From assembly GCA_963855995.1 (NCBI GenBank), contig OY979717.1:67136355-67200354 (forward strand): 64,000 bases of DNA. The letters run 5' to 3'. This document shows positions 12,593 to 24,357 of the stretch, in pieces. The translations under genes and the position numbers were made by a program. The stretch's first letter is position 1. Each line of letters begins with the position of its first letter. The notes beneath the pieces were generated by a model that saw only the letters and a program-made list of their open reading frames with translations, did not search any database and had not been told where the DNA came from. The DNA is from Muricea muricata. Lineage: Eukaryota > Cnidaria > Anthozoa > Malacalcyonacea > Plexauridae.

Positions 12593-14600
12593 TCACGAAA
12601 AAGTACGAGCCATTGCCATGTTAACAAACCAAAACGGGTCAATACCTGAATGGTACTGCCGAAATGTAGACGAGTGGCTGTTATGATAAAGGGCATGGAC
12701 AACAGCTAATTCTGGCTGAAAATAGTCAAAGCCTATAAGCCGGAGACTATTGATTATAAACCCCATTACATATGGACTTTGTTGCGTGCAGAACTGGCTA
12801 TGAGCATGGTTAATTACTTTGCGATTGGAGCAGACATGTGTAATATTCGGGCTGCTAATATTACTCTATAGCTAACTGGTTCACTGAAGACGCATGTTGA
12901 GTTGTTTTTGGGGTTTGTTTTTTTATGCATGAGCATTGGTAGCCTACATAACATTTTGGAAATACACAAAATTTATTACCCAAAATAATTCGAGACGAGT
13001 GTCTAGAACGCATGCTACTGGCATCTTAGACTGGCGTTACTTTTAGCTGACTTCTGGGTAGTCCATGAACTAAATATATAAAACACACGGTAATTAATTG
13101 TAAACGCTTTTACAATACTGCAGCGAAACACATAAAAAGAGTCGAATGCCTGATTTGTATAATATCGTGTGAATCATAATGTGTCTCTGGAGGGCGCAAA
13201 TTCCATCTAGGCGTAACTGGTAGCGCCTCGTAATGGTAGCATGCAAGATTCCTTTCACACCATTTGAATAGGTCATTCCTGCTCTACGGTGACGCGTAGT
13301 GTAAACGTCGATAAATACATTTTATCGTAGCCATAGCTAGTGTACGAGCTCCAGAACAAGCAAAAACAAAAGAGTCTGCCTGCCTCCAAATATTGTTCAC
13401 ACTATTGCACTGTATATTAAGTATACAATCATGTAGATGGTCCGCAAAGTATGATAACCCTGACCCAATTAATCGTGTTTTATGTATAGTTTAATGCAAA
13501 TGAACATACAATTGAACATTCCAACAAGGTATGTAGGTAAGTCAATAAAAAAGGATGTACTGTACATGACGTTTTTTCTCTCTCACTCTCAATCTTTCCT
13601 TCTCCTACTAGCAAATAAATCTCCGTTTTATGAGGGCAGCTCTCCCCCCCACCCAAAAAAAGGTGGGGGCACAAACAAACTAGTACAGCTTTCCTAACCC
13701 ATGCAATCATGAACGACGTAAACAACTGTTATCGACATTAGATTATATTTTGTTATCGTAGAAATCGAACTATTCTGCTTATATCCTGGTTTTTTTTGGC
13801 TCAAAAATGCCATGCACATTAACCGATCAAGGACAAACAACGGGCAGCAGATAGGGGATTAGTGGAAAAGGACAAATTTTCTTCACTTTTTCCCGTTGCA
13901 TCTTCGTGTAATTCTCAATTTTGACAGCGTTGTGAAGCTGTCAATGAAGTGCCATTATGATAAAGTGAATGACAGCATTATATTGATTTGTCTTAGCGAA
14001 AGCCAATATGGCCCTCAACACGCCACCAAGAAATGTTCTGCTTTTGTGAGTGGTACTTTTCATTTTGTTTTTTCTTGTTTGTCTTTTTTTCGTTTTGTTT
14101 TTTTTTTTCGTTTGTCCTCCAGTACTGCTCAGATTCCACTGCAAAATGGTTAAATGCGGTAGCAACCTGCATAGAATTTACATTGTTGACAAAGCAGTAC
14201 TTACCTGAACACTTGCTCAAAATGAACTAAATAAATGCCTAATTAGTAAACACTGGAAAAGAACACTGGAAAAGTATGGGGAAAAATTTAGCTAGCTTCA
14301 GCTATAAATTTTTTTCGAGTGAAAGGGTCGCTTGTCTTTTATATTGCTTATAAATACGCATGAAAGTTTTGACAAGACACGGCTAAAGGTACAATCAACC
14401 GTGAGACAACAAGTCGAGCGTCTTTCCTGCGAGGCGAATATGTCGACTCCAAAGACAAACAGTACTGGAACATTATTATACAGGCCGTGTACTTTATTAT
14501 CACCCATCGTTTTGGTTTAGGACGAGGTTTTGGTTAGCGCTTCGCAAACATTTAACACTTTATCAGTTTGTGGTTACGTTGCAGATACCACTAACCGTGC
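12593..14600. other. Non-coding, with simple-sequence features
   Basis: No gene is supported. An 8-bp stem (CCCCCACC 13646-13653 with GGTGGGGG 13662-13669) and a T-rich tract with TTTCG/TTTGT units (about 14055-14115) are present. Open frames over the T-rich tract are compositional artefacts. Confidence 0.5.
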
Positions 14601-14608
14601 AATTTAAT

Positions 14609-14813
14609 ATGGTTAGTGATTTGTTTCAAAATTCAACAAAAATATTCATTCAACTTCAACAAACGTATTCACATTCAACAAAAATATTCATTCAACTTCA
14701 ACAAACGCATTCATATTCAACAAATATGTTCATTCAACTTCAACAAACGCATTCGTATTCATTGCCCGCACGTGTAACCCAGCCCGCGAAAAACCTGATT
14801 ATGCAGGCTAACC
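14609..14813 (+). repeat. Left terminal inverted repeat with 42-bp minisatellite
   Basis: The outer 20 bases match the right end with one change. Then come about three copies of a 42-bp unit (ATTCAACAAAAATATTCATT...), then a conserved inner block ending GGCTAAC. The minisatellite gives a spurious open frame of 14-residue repeats. Confidence 0.8.
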
Positions 14814-14820
14814 AACCGTG

Positions 14821-14946
14821 TCACAAAGGAGATATATACCGAGAGTTCACTTGCGTCGGAGCCTTTGAAGTTTTTGTGCCGCACATTTAACTTCCGGTGT
14901 CTTGGCCGCCATGTTGAAAGCAACCAAAACATCAGAAACTAATATG
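14821..14946 (-). repeat. Inverted copy of the transposase 5' leader
   Basis: From TCACAAAGGAGATATATACC to CATCAGAAACTAATATG this is the reverse complement of 17276-17392, the DNA just upstream of the transposase ATG at 17406. Promoter-proximal sequence of this transposon therefore exists twice, in opposite orientations. Confidence 0.75.
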
Positions 14947-15792
14947 GCTGAACTTATATCTTATGACTTTAAATGAGTATATCGTCGGTATTTTACATTG
15001 CATGCCATTGAAATTTTCAGGACGTGCTAAAGAAAGGTAGATTATTCATTTTATTACAATACAAGCGTTGTTAATGACGCTAAAATTTTTATTTAAACGC
15101 ATTGTCTATTTGCTGTTTTGAGACCCGAAAAATCCGTAGGTCACTCGATAGGTATGATATGTTATTTGCTAAATGTACTTTGAATTGCAAGTGTGATACG
15201 ACTGAGCTTGAACAAAAGTTGGTCATTGGTCGTTTACTAAACTTTATATAACTGGTAACTAAAGCTTAGCCTAAATTTATATAATTATTAACTTGTGCAG
15301 TATACTAGGCAGTCTGCAATATGTACAGACATTTTTGTTGTATCAACATCAGCTTTTCATAACGCATTTACAAATGATTTATATACAAGGATTATATTGT
15401 TATGCTATACATGCAATGCTCAATGTTCGAAAGAAATATATTACAATGCAATCTAGGTACTAGATGATAATTGTTTTTCAGTTGGACAGAAATGCAGAGT
15501 GAATTCCAAATTGATACAGGGCAATAGTTAAAGAACTTTTTCCCAGCTGTAATTTTACATTTAGGTTTCTGAAAGGCATATTTGATTGTCTGGTTATATG
15601 ACCAGTAATTGTTTACACAAACTCATTTAATTGACATAATAGCATCCCTAATACAGAGTTCCACTGTAACAGGAAGCCATTTCAGTATGACCAGTAATTT
15701 GTTTACACATTTAAATGTCATAAAGCATTGTAATTTCAGAACCATGAGAAAACAACATGAGATGTAAGTTCAGCCATATTAGTTTCTGATGC
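14930..15792. repeat. Nested ~860-bp inverted-repeat segment
   Basis: CATCAGAAACTAATATGGCT at 14930 recurs as its reverse complement ending at 15792 (TAAGTTCAGCCATATTAGTT...). Inside are two related copies of GACCAGTAATTGTTTACACA (near 15600 and 15690). No coding frame. It may be a MITE or an inverted duplication. Confidence 0.55.
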
Positions 15793-17275
15793 TCCAAAGA
15801 CTTTGAACTAGCCATTTATTTATGAATGAATTTTACCACTGAATCTAACACCTGCACATGTATGAAAGATATGTTTACCTCTTGTAACACCTGCACATGT
15901 ATGAAAGATATGTTTACCTCAAATCAAAATTACTTTCCTCGACAGGGCGTGTCCAGACACAGAATAAAGAATTCAAAATACCACTGTGTTGTCATATTTT
16001 TTTGGAACATGATTTTTTTTAAATAATACTTTCAATTTTATTTTTGTCTTTTGTTGTACTTTTGTTATTGTTATACCGAATTTTTGTGGATAAGAGTTTC
16101 TAAAGATATAAGACCAGTTTTCCTCCAGGGATGAGAGAACTAAAATAAAGAAATAAAAGTCTTAAAGGTTGGGAGTTTCTAATTGTATTTGATTTCATCA
16201 AAATAGTCAAAAAGTCTGCACAACCAAAAAATTAACTGCCATATTCCAAGGCAACTAATAATAAACAGATGTTGCACAAAAAATTGAATATAAAGAAAAA
16301 ATTCATATAAGTCTGTAAAATAAGATCAAGCACTATTGTTCAAATTAATGTGGGGGGTTTTCCACAGGGCCTCTACATCTTTTGTATCCAATCCAGGATA
16401 GATTATACTCCAATTTCATTTACTTAGTTCCTTTGTGCAAAACTTGCATTAGCCAAAGCCACATTTTGTTGCAATTGTAACAGGTTTAATGCCTGATGTA
16501 TTACTGACAAGTTTTAACAACTAAGATAGCAACAATAATATACTTGACCATGCTAAATAGTACATTAACTTGAGTAACAGAAAAGTTTTTATCTTTAGAT
16601 TATTTTCCCTTTATTGTAGAGTAAACAGTTAACAAAATCGTAAAAACTAACGATTACGAGTTTCTACTAGAAATTTCGTAACGACTTGAAGTGACTCTGA
16701 TGGATCAAAGTCTTATTGTCAGTTCTGTATATAAATAAGGTTCCTTGGTCGATCTTATAGCATTTTCCAATATCAATGAACGGTCATGGTAAGGTCACTG
16801 GAGGCCTTGTGGCACCAAGTTCGTAAAGCCATAGCCAAAGGACTTTAAGGTTCAAGTAAAGATATATTATCCTCCAAATATATGTTTACAAACAAAGTAA
16901 GGCAGCAGTTATATTCCAGCAATTTATCGCAGTACTTTGTATATCAAACCACAGCGCGCGACTTGGGCCAATTACAAAAGTCAAGAAATCCATTACTTTA
17001 TCTTTCAGGTCGACAGGACACAACACATGTCTACTTATTTAACTTCTAGTTGGAGAACGAGAACGTTATTCGCCGAGAACCGAGGTCAAATTAATCTGGC
17101 GATGTATAACAATAGGAAATAACAACAAATTCCACGAATAAATTAACTTCTCCTTCTCTTTTTGACAATTGTATCATAGAACAGCCGTTTCTTTATAACA
17201 TTTCAAAATATCATGAGTTTGGCGTTAAAAAAGAAAAAGTTAGAGCGCTTTTAGTGGGTCTCTTTCGTATTCCGA
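15793..17275. other. Transposon interior without a gene
   Basis: AT-rich. A 42-bp direct repeat (ACACCTGCACATGTATGAAA, twice near 15850 and 15890) is present. I see no convincing coding sequence. Confidence 0.45.
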
Positions 17276-17392
17276 CATATTAGTTTCTGATGATTTGGTT
17301 GCTTTCAACATGGCGGCCAAACCGGAAGTCGGCTGACATTTTGGCACACTTTGTACCCCTGAGTGAACTCTCGGTATATATCTCCTTTGTGA
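17276..17392 (+). promoter_or_regulatory. Transposase 5' leader (inverted copy at 14821-14946)
   Basis: This lies immediately upstream of the transposase ATG and contains a GCGGCC-rich segment unlike the AT-rich surroundings. It is the partner of the inverted copy just inside the left terminal repeat. A promoter role is inferred from position only. Confidence 0.35.
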
Positions 17393-17405
17393 CCGTGTAA
17401 TTAAA

Positions 17406-18932
17406 ATGGCGGAAGATCAGAATTCAACGTTGTCGTTACAGCTAGAAAAGTGCTTCGAAGATTTGGATGCTCTGTTGGTGGTATGTGAGCTTGAGAGAAA
17501 TACAATATCTAAAAATGTTATTGAAGTTATCATCAACAACTTGGAAACGTGTGTAGAGTTCTTGTTGCAAATTATTCCAACGTTACATGATACAAGAAAT
17601 GACGTGACTGAAATTGCCATTAACTTGCAAGTGATTTATCGTGACTGGTGCCGAAAATTGAGTGAATTGCAATTAAGGTATCGCCCCAATTGCACTCATT
17701 TAGCAGTTTATTCTATTTGCTAACCCGAAGTTATGATGTCAGATCGTCCTGGAAGACCCAAGTATATTATTTCTGAGGAAGTTTTACTGAATCTCAAATC
17801 ACTTGGGTACACCTGGCAGGAAGTATCCTCCCTTCTTTTAGTCTCCAGAACGACCTTATGGAGAAGGGTGGAAGAACTGGGACTAAGAGATCGAATTGGT
17901 TTCTCTACAGTCACTGATGAAGAACTTGATCAAATTGTCCAATCATTTATTTCTGTTCATGGATGTCATGTTGGATTTTCTATGGTATATGGTCACATTT
18001 CTTCTCTTGGTATGAAGGTTCTAAGAGATCGAGTACGCGCCTGCTTGAGAAGAGTTGACCCACAAAATTCCCGACTTAGATGGGCGACTGTAATTACTAG
18101 AAGAACATACTCAGTCCCTGGCCCAAATAGTCTGTGGCATATTGATGGGCACCACAGCCTTATTAATTGGGGGCTCGTCATCCATGGATGTATAGATGGA
18201 TTTTCTCGGCTAATTTGTTTTTTGAAGTGTGGCACAAACAATAAGAAACAAACAGTTGAAGCTCTGTTCCTTGAGGCGACTGAAAAGTACTCGTGGCCGT
18301 CACGCATACGAACCGACCATGGTGGCGAGAACGTATTGGTATGGCAACATATGATAGAGAAACGCGGAGAAGGCCGTGGATCTGTTTTATGTGGCAGCTC
18401 CACACAAAACCAAAGAATTGAACGCCTCTGGCGGGATTTATTTCGATGTGTGTGCAGCACCTTTTACTATACATTTGTTGCCATGGAAGAAGAGGGCTAA
18501 CTTGATCGGGATAACGACCTTCATAAGTTTATTCTACATTTTGTCTTCTTGCCAAGAATCAATGTGGCAATAGATAGTTTTGTGAATTCCTGGAATAAAC
18601 ACCCAATGAGAACTGAACACAACTGGTCACCAGAACAAATGTGGGTTAATGGAATGGTGGACAGCACTAATAGGCACCTTCTAGCTGTGGCTGATGTCAG
18701 AAATGAAAGTGAGCAAAGTGAAGATTTAACTTGGTTTGGCCATGATCCCCAAGCTCCACTTCCTCCAGATGATGGACTATCAACAGTGGAAGTGAATGAC
18801 CTTGAGATTAACCTTCCAGAAGAATTGATTCATATATTGTATCAAGAGGTGGATCCTACAAGAGAGTCTATGAATTTTGGAGTTGATATATACTATGAGG
18901 TCATGGGTATAATTGAAAACTTCAACTATTAG
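17406..18932 (+). pseudogene. Integrase-core DDE transposase with two in-frame stops
   Basis: One reading frame runs from ATG 17406 to TAG 18930-18932, broken only by TAA at 17721-17723 and TAA at 18498-18500. The first 100 codons are helical (LEKCFEDLDALLVVCELE...). A GRPGRP-type basic motif and a helix-turn-helix (YTWQEVSSLLLVSRTTLWRR) follow after 17740. The integrase core shows all three acidic residues: SLWHIDGHH (about 18134), IRTDHGGEN (about 18305) and QRIERLWRD (about 18412). Homologous protein continues directly past the second stop (LDRDNDLHKF..., FLPRIN), so this stop is a point nonsense change. I found no in-phase intron removing the first stop. About 507 residues in all. The enzyme would cut and join this element's ends; this copy should be inactive unless stops are read through. 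Confidence 0.8.
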
Positions 18933-19798
18933 TGCTTTAGGCTGTTTACATCCAGACTGTTAGCTATTTATACCTTTAGACTGTTCACCATTTTTGTGGT
19001 TGGGGTTAAAACTAACTGTTCTTTGGTGGTCCATAATAATTTGTGGAAAAGATATACAACTCGAATGGCTGAACCAAGATTGCTTTTGAACATTTTTCAT
19101 TTTCTTAAAATTAAGTCGAACAGAGATAGATTTTGACTTTAATCTTATGGTTATATGAATAAGTGATTTGTATACTCGGTTTGCCTGTTGGAGCTGTAAT
19201 AATAATCTGAACAAGCAATCAGAATTTCATACACCTTTATTAACATAATGTCAGCAAATATCAACATAATATCAACATGATGTTAAGAATTTTGCAAGCT
19301 TCCTCTACAGGGTGCTGGGGAGCTAGAATTTTGCAAGCTGGCTGGAATTTGCCAAAAAAATTAAATTGGTCATGTGCAACAAAGTATGAATATCACAGTA
19401 AATACTGTACCAATGTGTTCATAAAATACTGTACCAATTCATTTGCTGAGTTGCTGAATTAATTTAATAGAAGAAAAACTATCCACTGGTACATCCTATC
19501 CAAATTAGCCAGGTTGCCAACTAGATTCCACTTCAGAAGATATTGAACAATATAAACACAAATGAAGTAAACAGAAAGGAAATTTATCAAATGAATGAAT
19601 CAATATTTTGGTACAATGTTTTATCAACACTTCCACTGCAAAACAGTAAGCAATTCAAACGACATTCAAACGTTCATCTCACAAATGTCCCACTAACAAA
19701 ACTCAAAGAAAGGAAATTGACCTAAAAATGCTATAACTATATAAATCCCAATAAAAATTACTTTTACTGTTTGTTCTACAGAAAATCTGACAAAAGAA
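18933..19798. other. Convergent 3' intergenic space
   Basis: It lies between the ends of the transposase and HECT genes. AT-rich, no coding signal. The GTACCAATGTGTTCATAAAATACTG direct repeat (about 19405-19440) is short and local. Confidence 0.5.
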
Positions 19799-22700
19799 TT
19801 ATGGAATCGTAAACGCTTTTCCACATTCACTTAGCACTGCTTGGCGAGCCATTTCAAACAAATCATACGATGAAATACTTGTTGGCAGCTGAAGCTTCAG
19901 AGAACATGTTGATGCCTGAATATAGCTTTGGTTATGAAACTCCACCGCAATTTTCTTCCCTTGTATGAGATGAATATCATTTCCTCCAATGCAAAACTTT
20001 AAAAAGCATTGTAATCTTTCTTGAGACGACTGCTCCACAAACTGAATGAGCATGCCAATTATTAAGTGGTCTTCTTCATTAGGGTGTTGAGGGAAAAGAA
20101 GATTCTCTCTAACACATAGTGGTGTAAGTGGTTTTGGTTTTGGAAGGAACAAATCTTCAAACAACTGGGGGTATTTTTCCATCATCTCCAGGACACCAAG
20201 CGTTTTCAACCCTTTGCGGAGTTGATCCAGTCCCATCTTTCGTTTTCCGATAACTTCGAACGCTGCCATGGCCTGTATTATCTTTCTTTTATTTGCAAGC
20301 TAAATTAGAAGAAAAACATGTAAAATTTCCGCAACATCGGAGCAAATCACAAATGGTTCTTTTAATTGTTTGTGACAGTCTTTGAAATAAACTTCAACAT
20401 TGTGTTATGTTATATCTCGATATAAGAGCCCACAGACAATTCTCAATGTCGTTGCACCCACAATGAAATTGAAAATTGTCTGTACGTGATATCATAATGA
20501 ATGCATGGATTGCCTGGAAAACTCCCTAAAGCTTCTGCATTAATAATTATATAATAAAACAATTATTAAATTTGGCTTTCACATTATATCAAGAATTATC
20601 CAGACCTTGGTCAATGTTATCTACCCCAGCCTTTGGCTTGGGCAGACAACATTGACCTCAGAATGAATAATTCTTGATATCATGCTTAACCCCACCCAGT
20701 AATTGTTAAGTACAGTATCACTAGATCTAGCCCAAATAGCAGACATATTTTTATGGATATTTGTGCTTTGTGCAATTCAGTTGTTAGAAACAACCCCTAA
20801 ATAGATAATCTGCATTAACAATAAAAGGTGAAATTTTCTTATTTTACTATATCATACAATTTGTTAACATGGATGGCCTTGTCCACATTTCTTGTTCAAC
20901 ACAATATTCTTACTGTTATCAATAGACTATCAGTCACAGTATTGCCACACCTGCAGACAACAATCATGTGCAAGGTAGCAACCAGTCATGTCCTCAAATG
21001 GGAAATATACTGTACACAAGAGTTTTTATCTGTTTACAGCATTAAATCAAACAATCTGATGATGCTTAATACTGTGCATTGATTGATAACGAATGAACTC
21101 TATGGTTTTAACATTCTAATGTTACTAACCTTCAACATGCTTGTGTCTCCACACAATGAGAACACTTCCAAAAATTCATCATCATCTGCTAGTGCTCTAA
21201 ATTCGTCTTCAGTGGTGGCATCCCAAACCTTTAGACACAAATTTGAAAGGCATGAATTAATAAACAAATAAAACGTTATATCAGTTATACTGATTAACTT
21301 GTTTTCATGTTATCCATTGCAATTATTTTACAACATATGTAGTAGTATAGCTTCACTATGTGCAGCACAAGCCATTTAACACATCAACTTACCTTTAGTG
21401 CGCATTGCCTACTTGTCAGCTCTGGTACATCCCAAGGATCACAATATGCTAATGCACTAACCACATCGCCTGTTGCCAGGTAATAGTAACAAGGCAATGA
21501 CAAGTATGGAAAACCAGGTCCACTTTGAGCAATACAATGGGCAATGATTTTCCCAACTATTTCTAAGAGGCCAGAAAAAACCATTTGTGGATTATGAGTT
21601 GGAGATTTCCTATTGTATTCACCAAAAAACATTAACATCTTTTCATCTACAAATGTTGAAAAGAGATCGGTATAAAATTGTCTGAGCACTCCTCCACCAT
21701 CAATAGCTGGCTGGTCGCTAAAGGTGACTCGTACAGGTTGTTCTGGGTCAAAGTCAGAATTCTTGTAGAAGGCAATGGCATCATTAAACAGATCATCTGC
21801 ATCAACTGTTATCTTTGCTGGTTTGCTCTTCATTTGATCTTTCAGCTTTTTCAATACAATGGAAAGGCTTGGTAATTCAACTGCAATTTCCTCTTTTGCT
21901 GGCAGCAGAGTATCCAATGTAGAGTTAATGTCACCTCTATGTCTCTGCAGAGCATCAGCAATTGTTTCTGCAGATGTCCCAGGAAGCATTTCTTGTAAAT
22001 CATCATGAATGAGATCATCTCTTACGGGATTTGGTGAACAAGTAGCCGGCAATGGACTTATATGATCAGCTAAGCTGTGACTGCTACTACAATTGTTGGA
22101 TGGCTCTTGGCTGAAACTATCTGAAGAATTTTGGGGTACCTGAACAAAGTGTTGTGCAGTGCTTGTCATGCCCAATTCTTGCATATGTGCAGGTACTTCC
22201 TTTCCTTGGGTGGATGGTTTTTCTTCACTTAATTCCAGGGCTTCTCGAGGGATGTTTAAACGAACATATAACTTGCCCTGACCACACAACTCTCTTAGTT
22301 GCTTAAAATCCCATTTGTGAGTAGGTTTTACAACTGGTGTTACTACAAGGTTTCTCTCTCGTTTAACAAAATCAAACAGACCCTCCGTTATTGCAGGAAA
22401 TTTCTGCTGCAAAATCTCAGCAATTTCCTTGCGTATGTCCTGTTCACAATACGATGTACCGATATCACAATAGCCTTTTATTAGGATCATATCGTTAACT
22501 AGCGGGTAATCTGGAATGTTAATAGATGATTCATCATCCATTTCATCAAAATTAGGTGGTGTATCAAGAAGGCATACAGATTTTGTGATCATTTGGTTGG
22601 GCCTAGTCTTGGTTTTTGTTTTCTTAAAACGCCACGGATGGTATGGACTACTTTTCGTCGCTGGTCTTTTTGGCAGCGAGCTTGTACTTGTGGATGGAGT

Positions 22701-24045
22701 TAAGGTATGACTGGATGGAGCTGCATTATGACTTGATGGAGTTGAATTATGATTTGATGAACTAGCAATATCTGTTGATGGGGAAGATGTAGTTCTAGTT
22801 TGATGTCTCATCCTTTCATACTCACGACAAGCTGATGTTGTAGACCTTTATCAAAGATCACAATAATATTGAAAATTCCATAATATTATTGCTGTTCCTT
22901 AATTTTCACTAGAAACAATTTAGCCATCCCCTGAAAATTCACAAACCTTCACACGATAGATAAATTTAAAATTCTTCTAAATATTCGCTGTCATGCACTT
23001 TGTAATATTACAAATAGTTCTTGGTACTAACACTTTAGTTCAGCCATGTCCATATCGAATTACCAATCTCTTTTTTAGTACAAACCTTGCAGTTATTCAG
23101 TTATAGTTTAAAATATTTTGTCACGCATTTCACAAATACCTGCCCTTCATTAATCTTTAAAGAATGTGTGTCAACCATCATGCCTTGCGCGTTGAAATCA
23201 ATGCAGCAACCATTTTAGTGGTCGAGAAATTCAGGTTTTCATTTTGAATCCATAAAAAGCCTCTACCATCATTGGAATACACTTGCTCATTTTAACATAT
23301 TTTTACTGACAATGCAATAAAGGAATATTTTTCTCGTCTATTTTTTGTTATAGGATAAATTTTCCCAGGTAAAATGTAAACAATAACAATGCAAACCATG
23401 ACAGTTGACACACATTCTTTAAATCATACAATCATCTCTTTACAAAAATTGATGCCATTCCATTTAACATACACCTGACAAGATAAAATTTCTGAGAGGG
23501 GTTGTGAAAGTTTCACTTTTTGAGGGAGAGTGACTACAAGCAATGTCTTTTCTGAGAAAAGGTGAAAAATGTTTTAAAAATTTCTTAGGGAGTTTGTTTA
23601 TAGCATGAGACATCGTTTTAACAGGTATTTCTGGGGGGGGGGGGGGGCAGGGGTAAGACTAGAAAATTTCTGAGGGTTCTCAGAGCCAGAGGGTTCTTGA
23701 AAAATCACTGATTTTCTGAGAGGGTTGGTACTTGAAAACAATTTACGAGAGAACCGAAAACTAGAAACCACCTCAAACCGGGGGGTGATAAAAATTAAAT
23801 GGATGGCCCCACACCCCCTCGACAATGGATATTTTAAAATAGTGTATTTTAATATCATACCTCGCAATTAGATCTCGAGTTCGATCCATAATGTTGCCTA
23901 TGCCCGGACGTTCAGTTCGCTGGTGATTCTGCATTTCTTCTCTGACACATCGACGAATTATGTTTGTTAATTCGTCGCGGACTGGATTTACTATTTGTTC
24001 GCAGCCATCCCCACTTTGTTGCAAGTCGTTCGAAGACGACGCCAT
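19799..24045 (-). CDS. HECT-type E3 ubiquitin ligase, four exons, transposon passenger
   Basis: Exons join in phase: 24045-23861 (donor GTATGA), 22845-21393 (acceptor AAAG, donor GTAAGT), 21228-21130 (33 codons, donor GTTAGT) and 20299-19799 (acceptor TTTAG, stop TAA). The product is 745 residues with no internal stop. The N-terminus is charged (DELTNIIRRCVREEM), followed by a Ser/Thr-rich linker, then a CUE/UBA-like helix set (LQEMLPGTSAETIADALQRH, about residue 360). The HECT N-lobe begins with VRVTFSDQPAIDGGGVLRQF. The C-lobe ends with the catalytic cysteine motif ASTCSLKLQLP, about 25 residues from the C-terminus. HECT enzymes take ubiquitin onto this cysteine and pass it to substrates. 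The ATG lies one base outside the right terminal repeat, so the gene belongs to the transposon. It resembles G2E3-like HECT proteins; substrate unknown. Confidence 0.85.
20586..20681. repeat. Fold-back repeat in HECT intron 3
   Basis: ATATCAAGAATTAT...GGTCAATGTTATCTACCC (20586-20626) pairs with its inverted copy at 20639-20681, giving a stem of about 41 bp with a short loop. Probably a tiny fold-back transposon. Confidence 0.65.
23156..23425. mobile_element. ~270-bp MITE in HECT intron 1
   Basis: The ends are near-perfect inverted repeats (TTTAAAGAATGTGTGTCAAC and its reverse complement). There is no coding capacity. The target duplication is unclear because the ends contain a TTTAAA palindrome. 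Confidence 0.6.
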
Positions 24046-24357
24046 TTCAGTTAGCCTTCATAATCAGGTTTTTGGCGGGCTGGGTTAGGTGTGCGGGTAT
24101 GATCAGTGGTCACATGGTTGTTGAATAAATATTTTGTTGAAGTTGAATGAATATATATTTGTTGAATATGAATGCGTTTGTTGAAGTTGAATGAATATAT
24201 TTGTTGAATGTGAATACGTTTGTTGAAGTTGAATGAACATATTTGTTGAATATGAATGCGTTTGTTGAAGTTGAATGAACATATTTGTTGAATATGAATG
24301 CGTTTGTTGAAATTGAATGAATATTTTTGTTGAATTTTGAAACAAATCGCTAACCAT
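24046..24357 (-). repeat. Right terminal inverted repeat with 42-bp minisatellite
   Basis: Inverted counterpart of 14609-14813. It holds about five 42-bp units against three on the left, so the arms have diverged by repeat number. The inner block (GTTAGCCTTCATAATCAGGT) abuts the HECT start codon. Confidence 0.8.

Larger units (their letters stand above)
14609..24357. mobile_element. ~9.75-kb DNA transposon (IS3EU-like) carrying transposase and HECT ligase
   Basis: Both ends read ATGGTTAGYGATTTGTTTCA inward, followed by a 42-bp minisatellite and then AACCCAGCCCGCSAAAAACC, forming long inverted repeats. The flanks are AATTTAAT (14601-14608) and AATTTAAA (24358-24365), giving a candidate 6-7 bp target duplication. 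Inside are a plus-strand integrase-core transposase and a convergent minus-strand HECT gene whose ATG lies directly inside the right repeat. The IS3EU label rests on my recollection of integrase-like eukaryotic transposases and should be tested. At least two smaller inverted-repeat elements are nested inside. Confidence 0.75.

Noticed and set aside
13896..14230. Overlapping frames over the T-rich tract
   Set aside because: Phe/Leu or Lys-rich translations of a low-complexity tract.
14570..14890. Open frame of 106 codons with IFIQLQQT repeats (mirror at 24103-24357)
   Set aside because: It is a translation of the 42-bp minisatellite in the terminal inverted repeats; no start context or domain.
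17670..17745. Intron removing the first transposase stop
   Set aside because: The GTATCG donor at 17678 exists, but none of the nearby AG acceptors (17703, 17706, 17730, 17742) restores the downstream frame.
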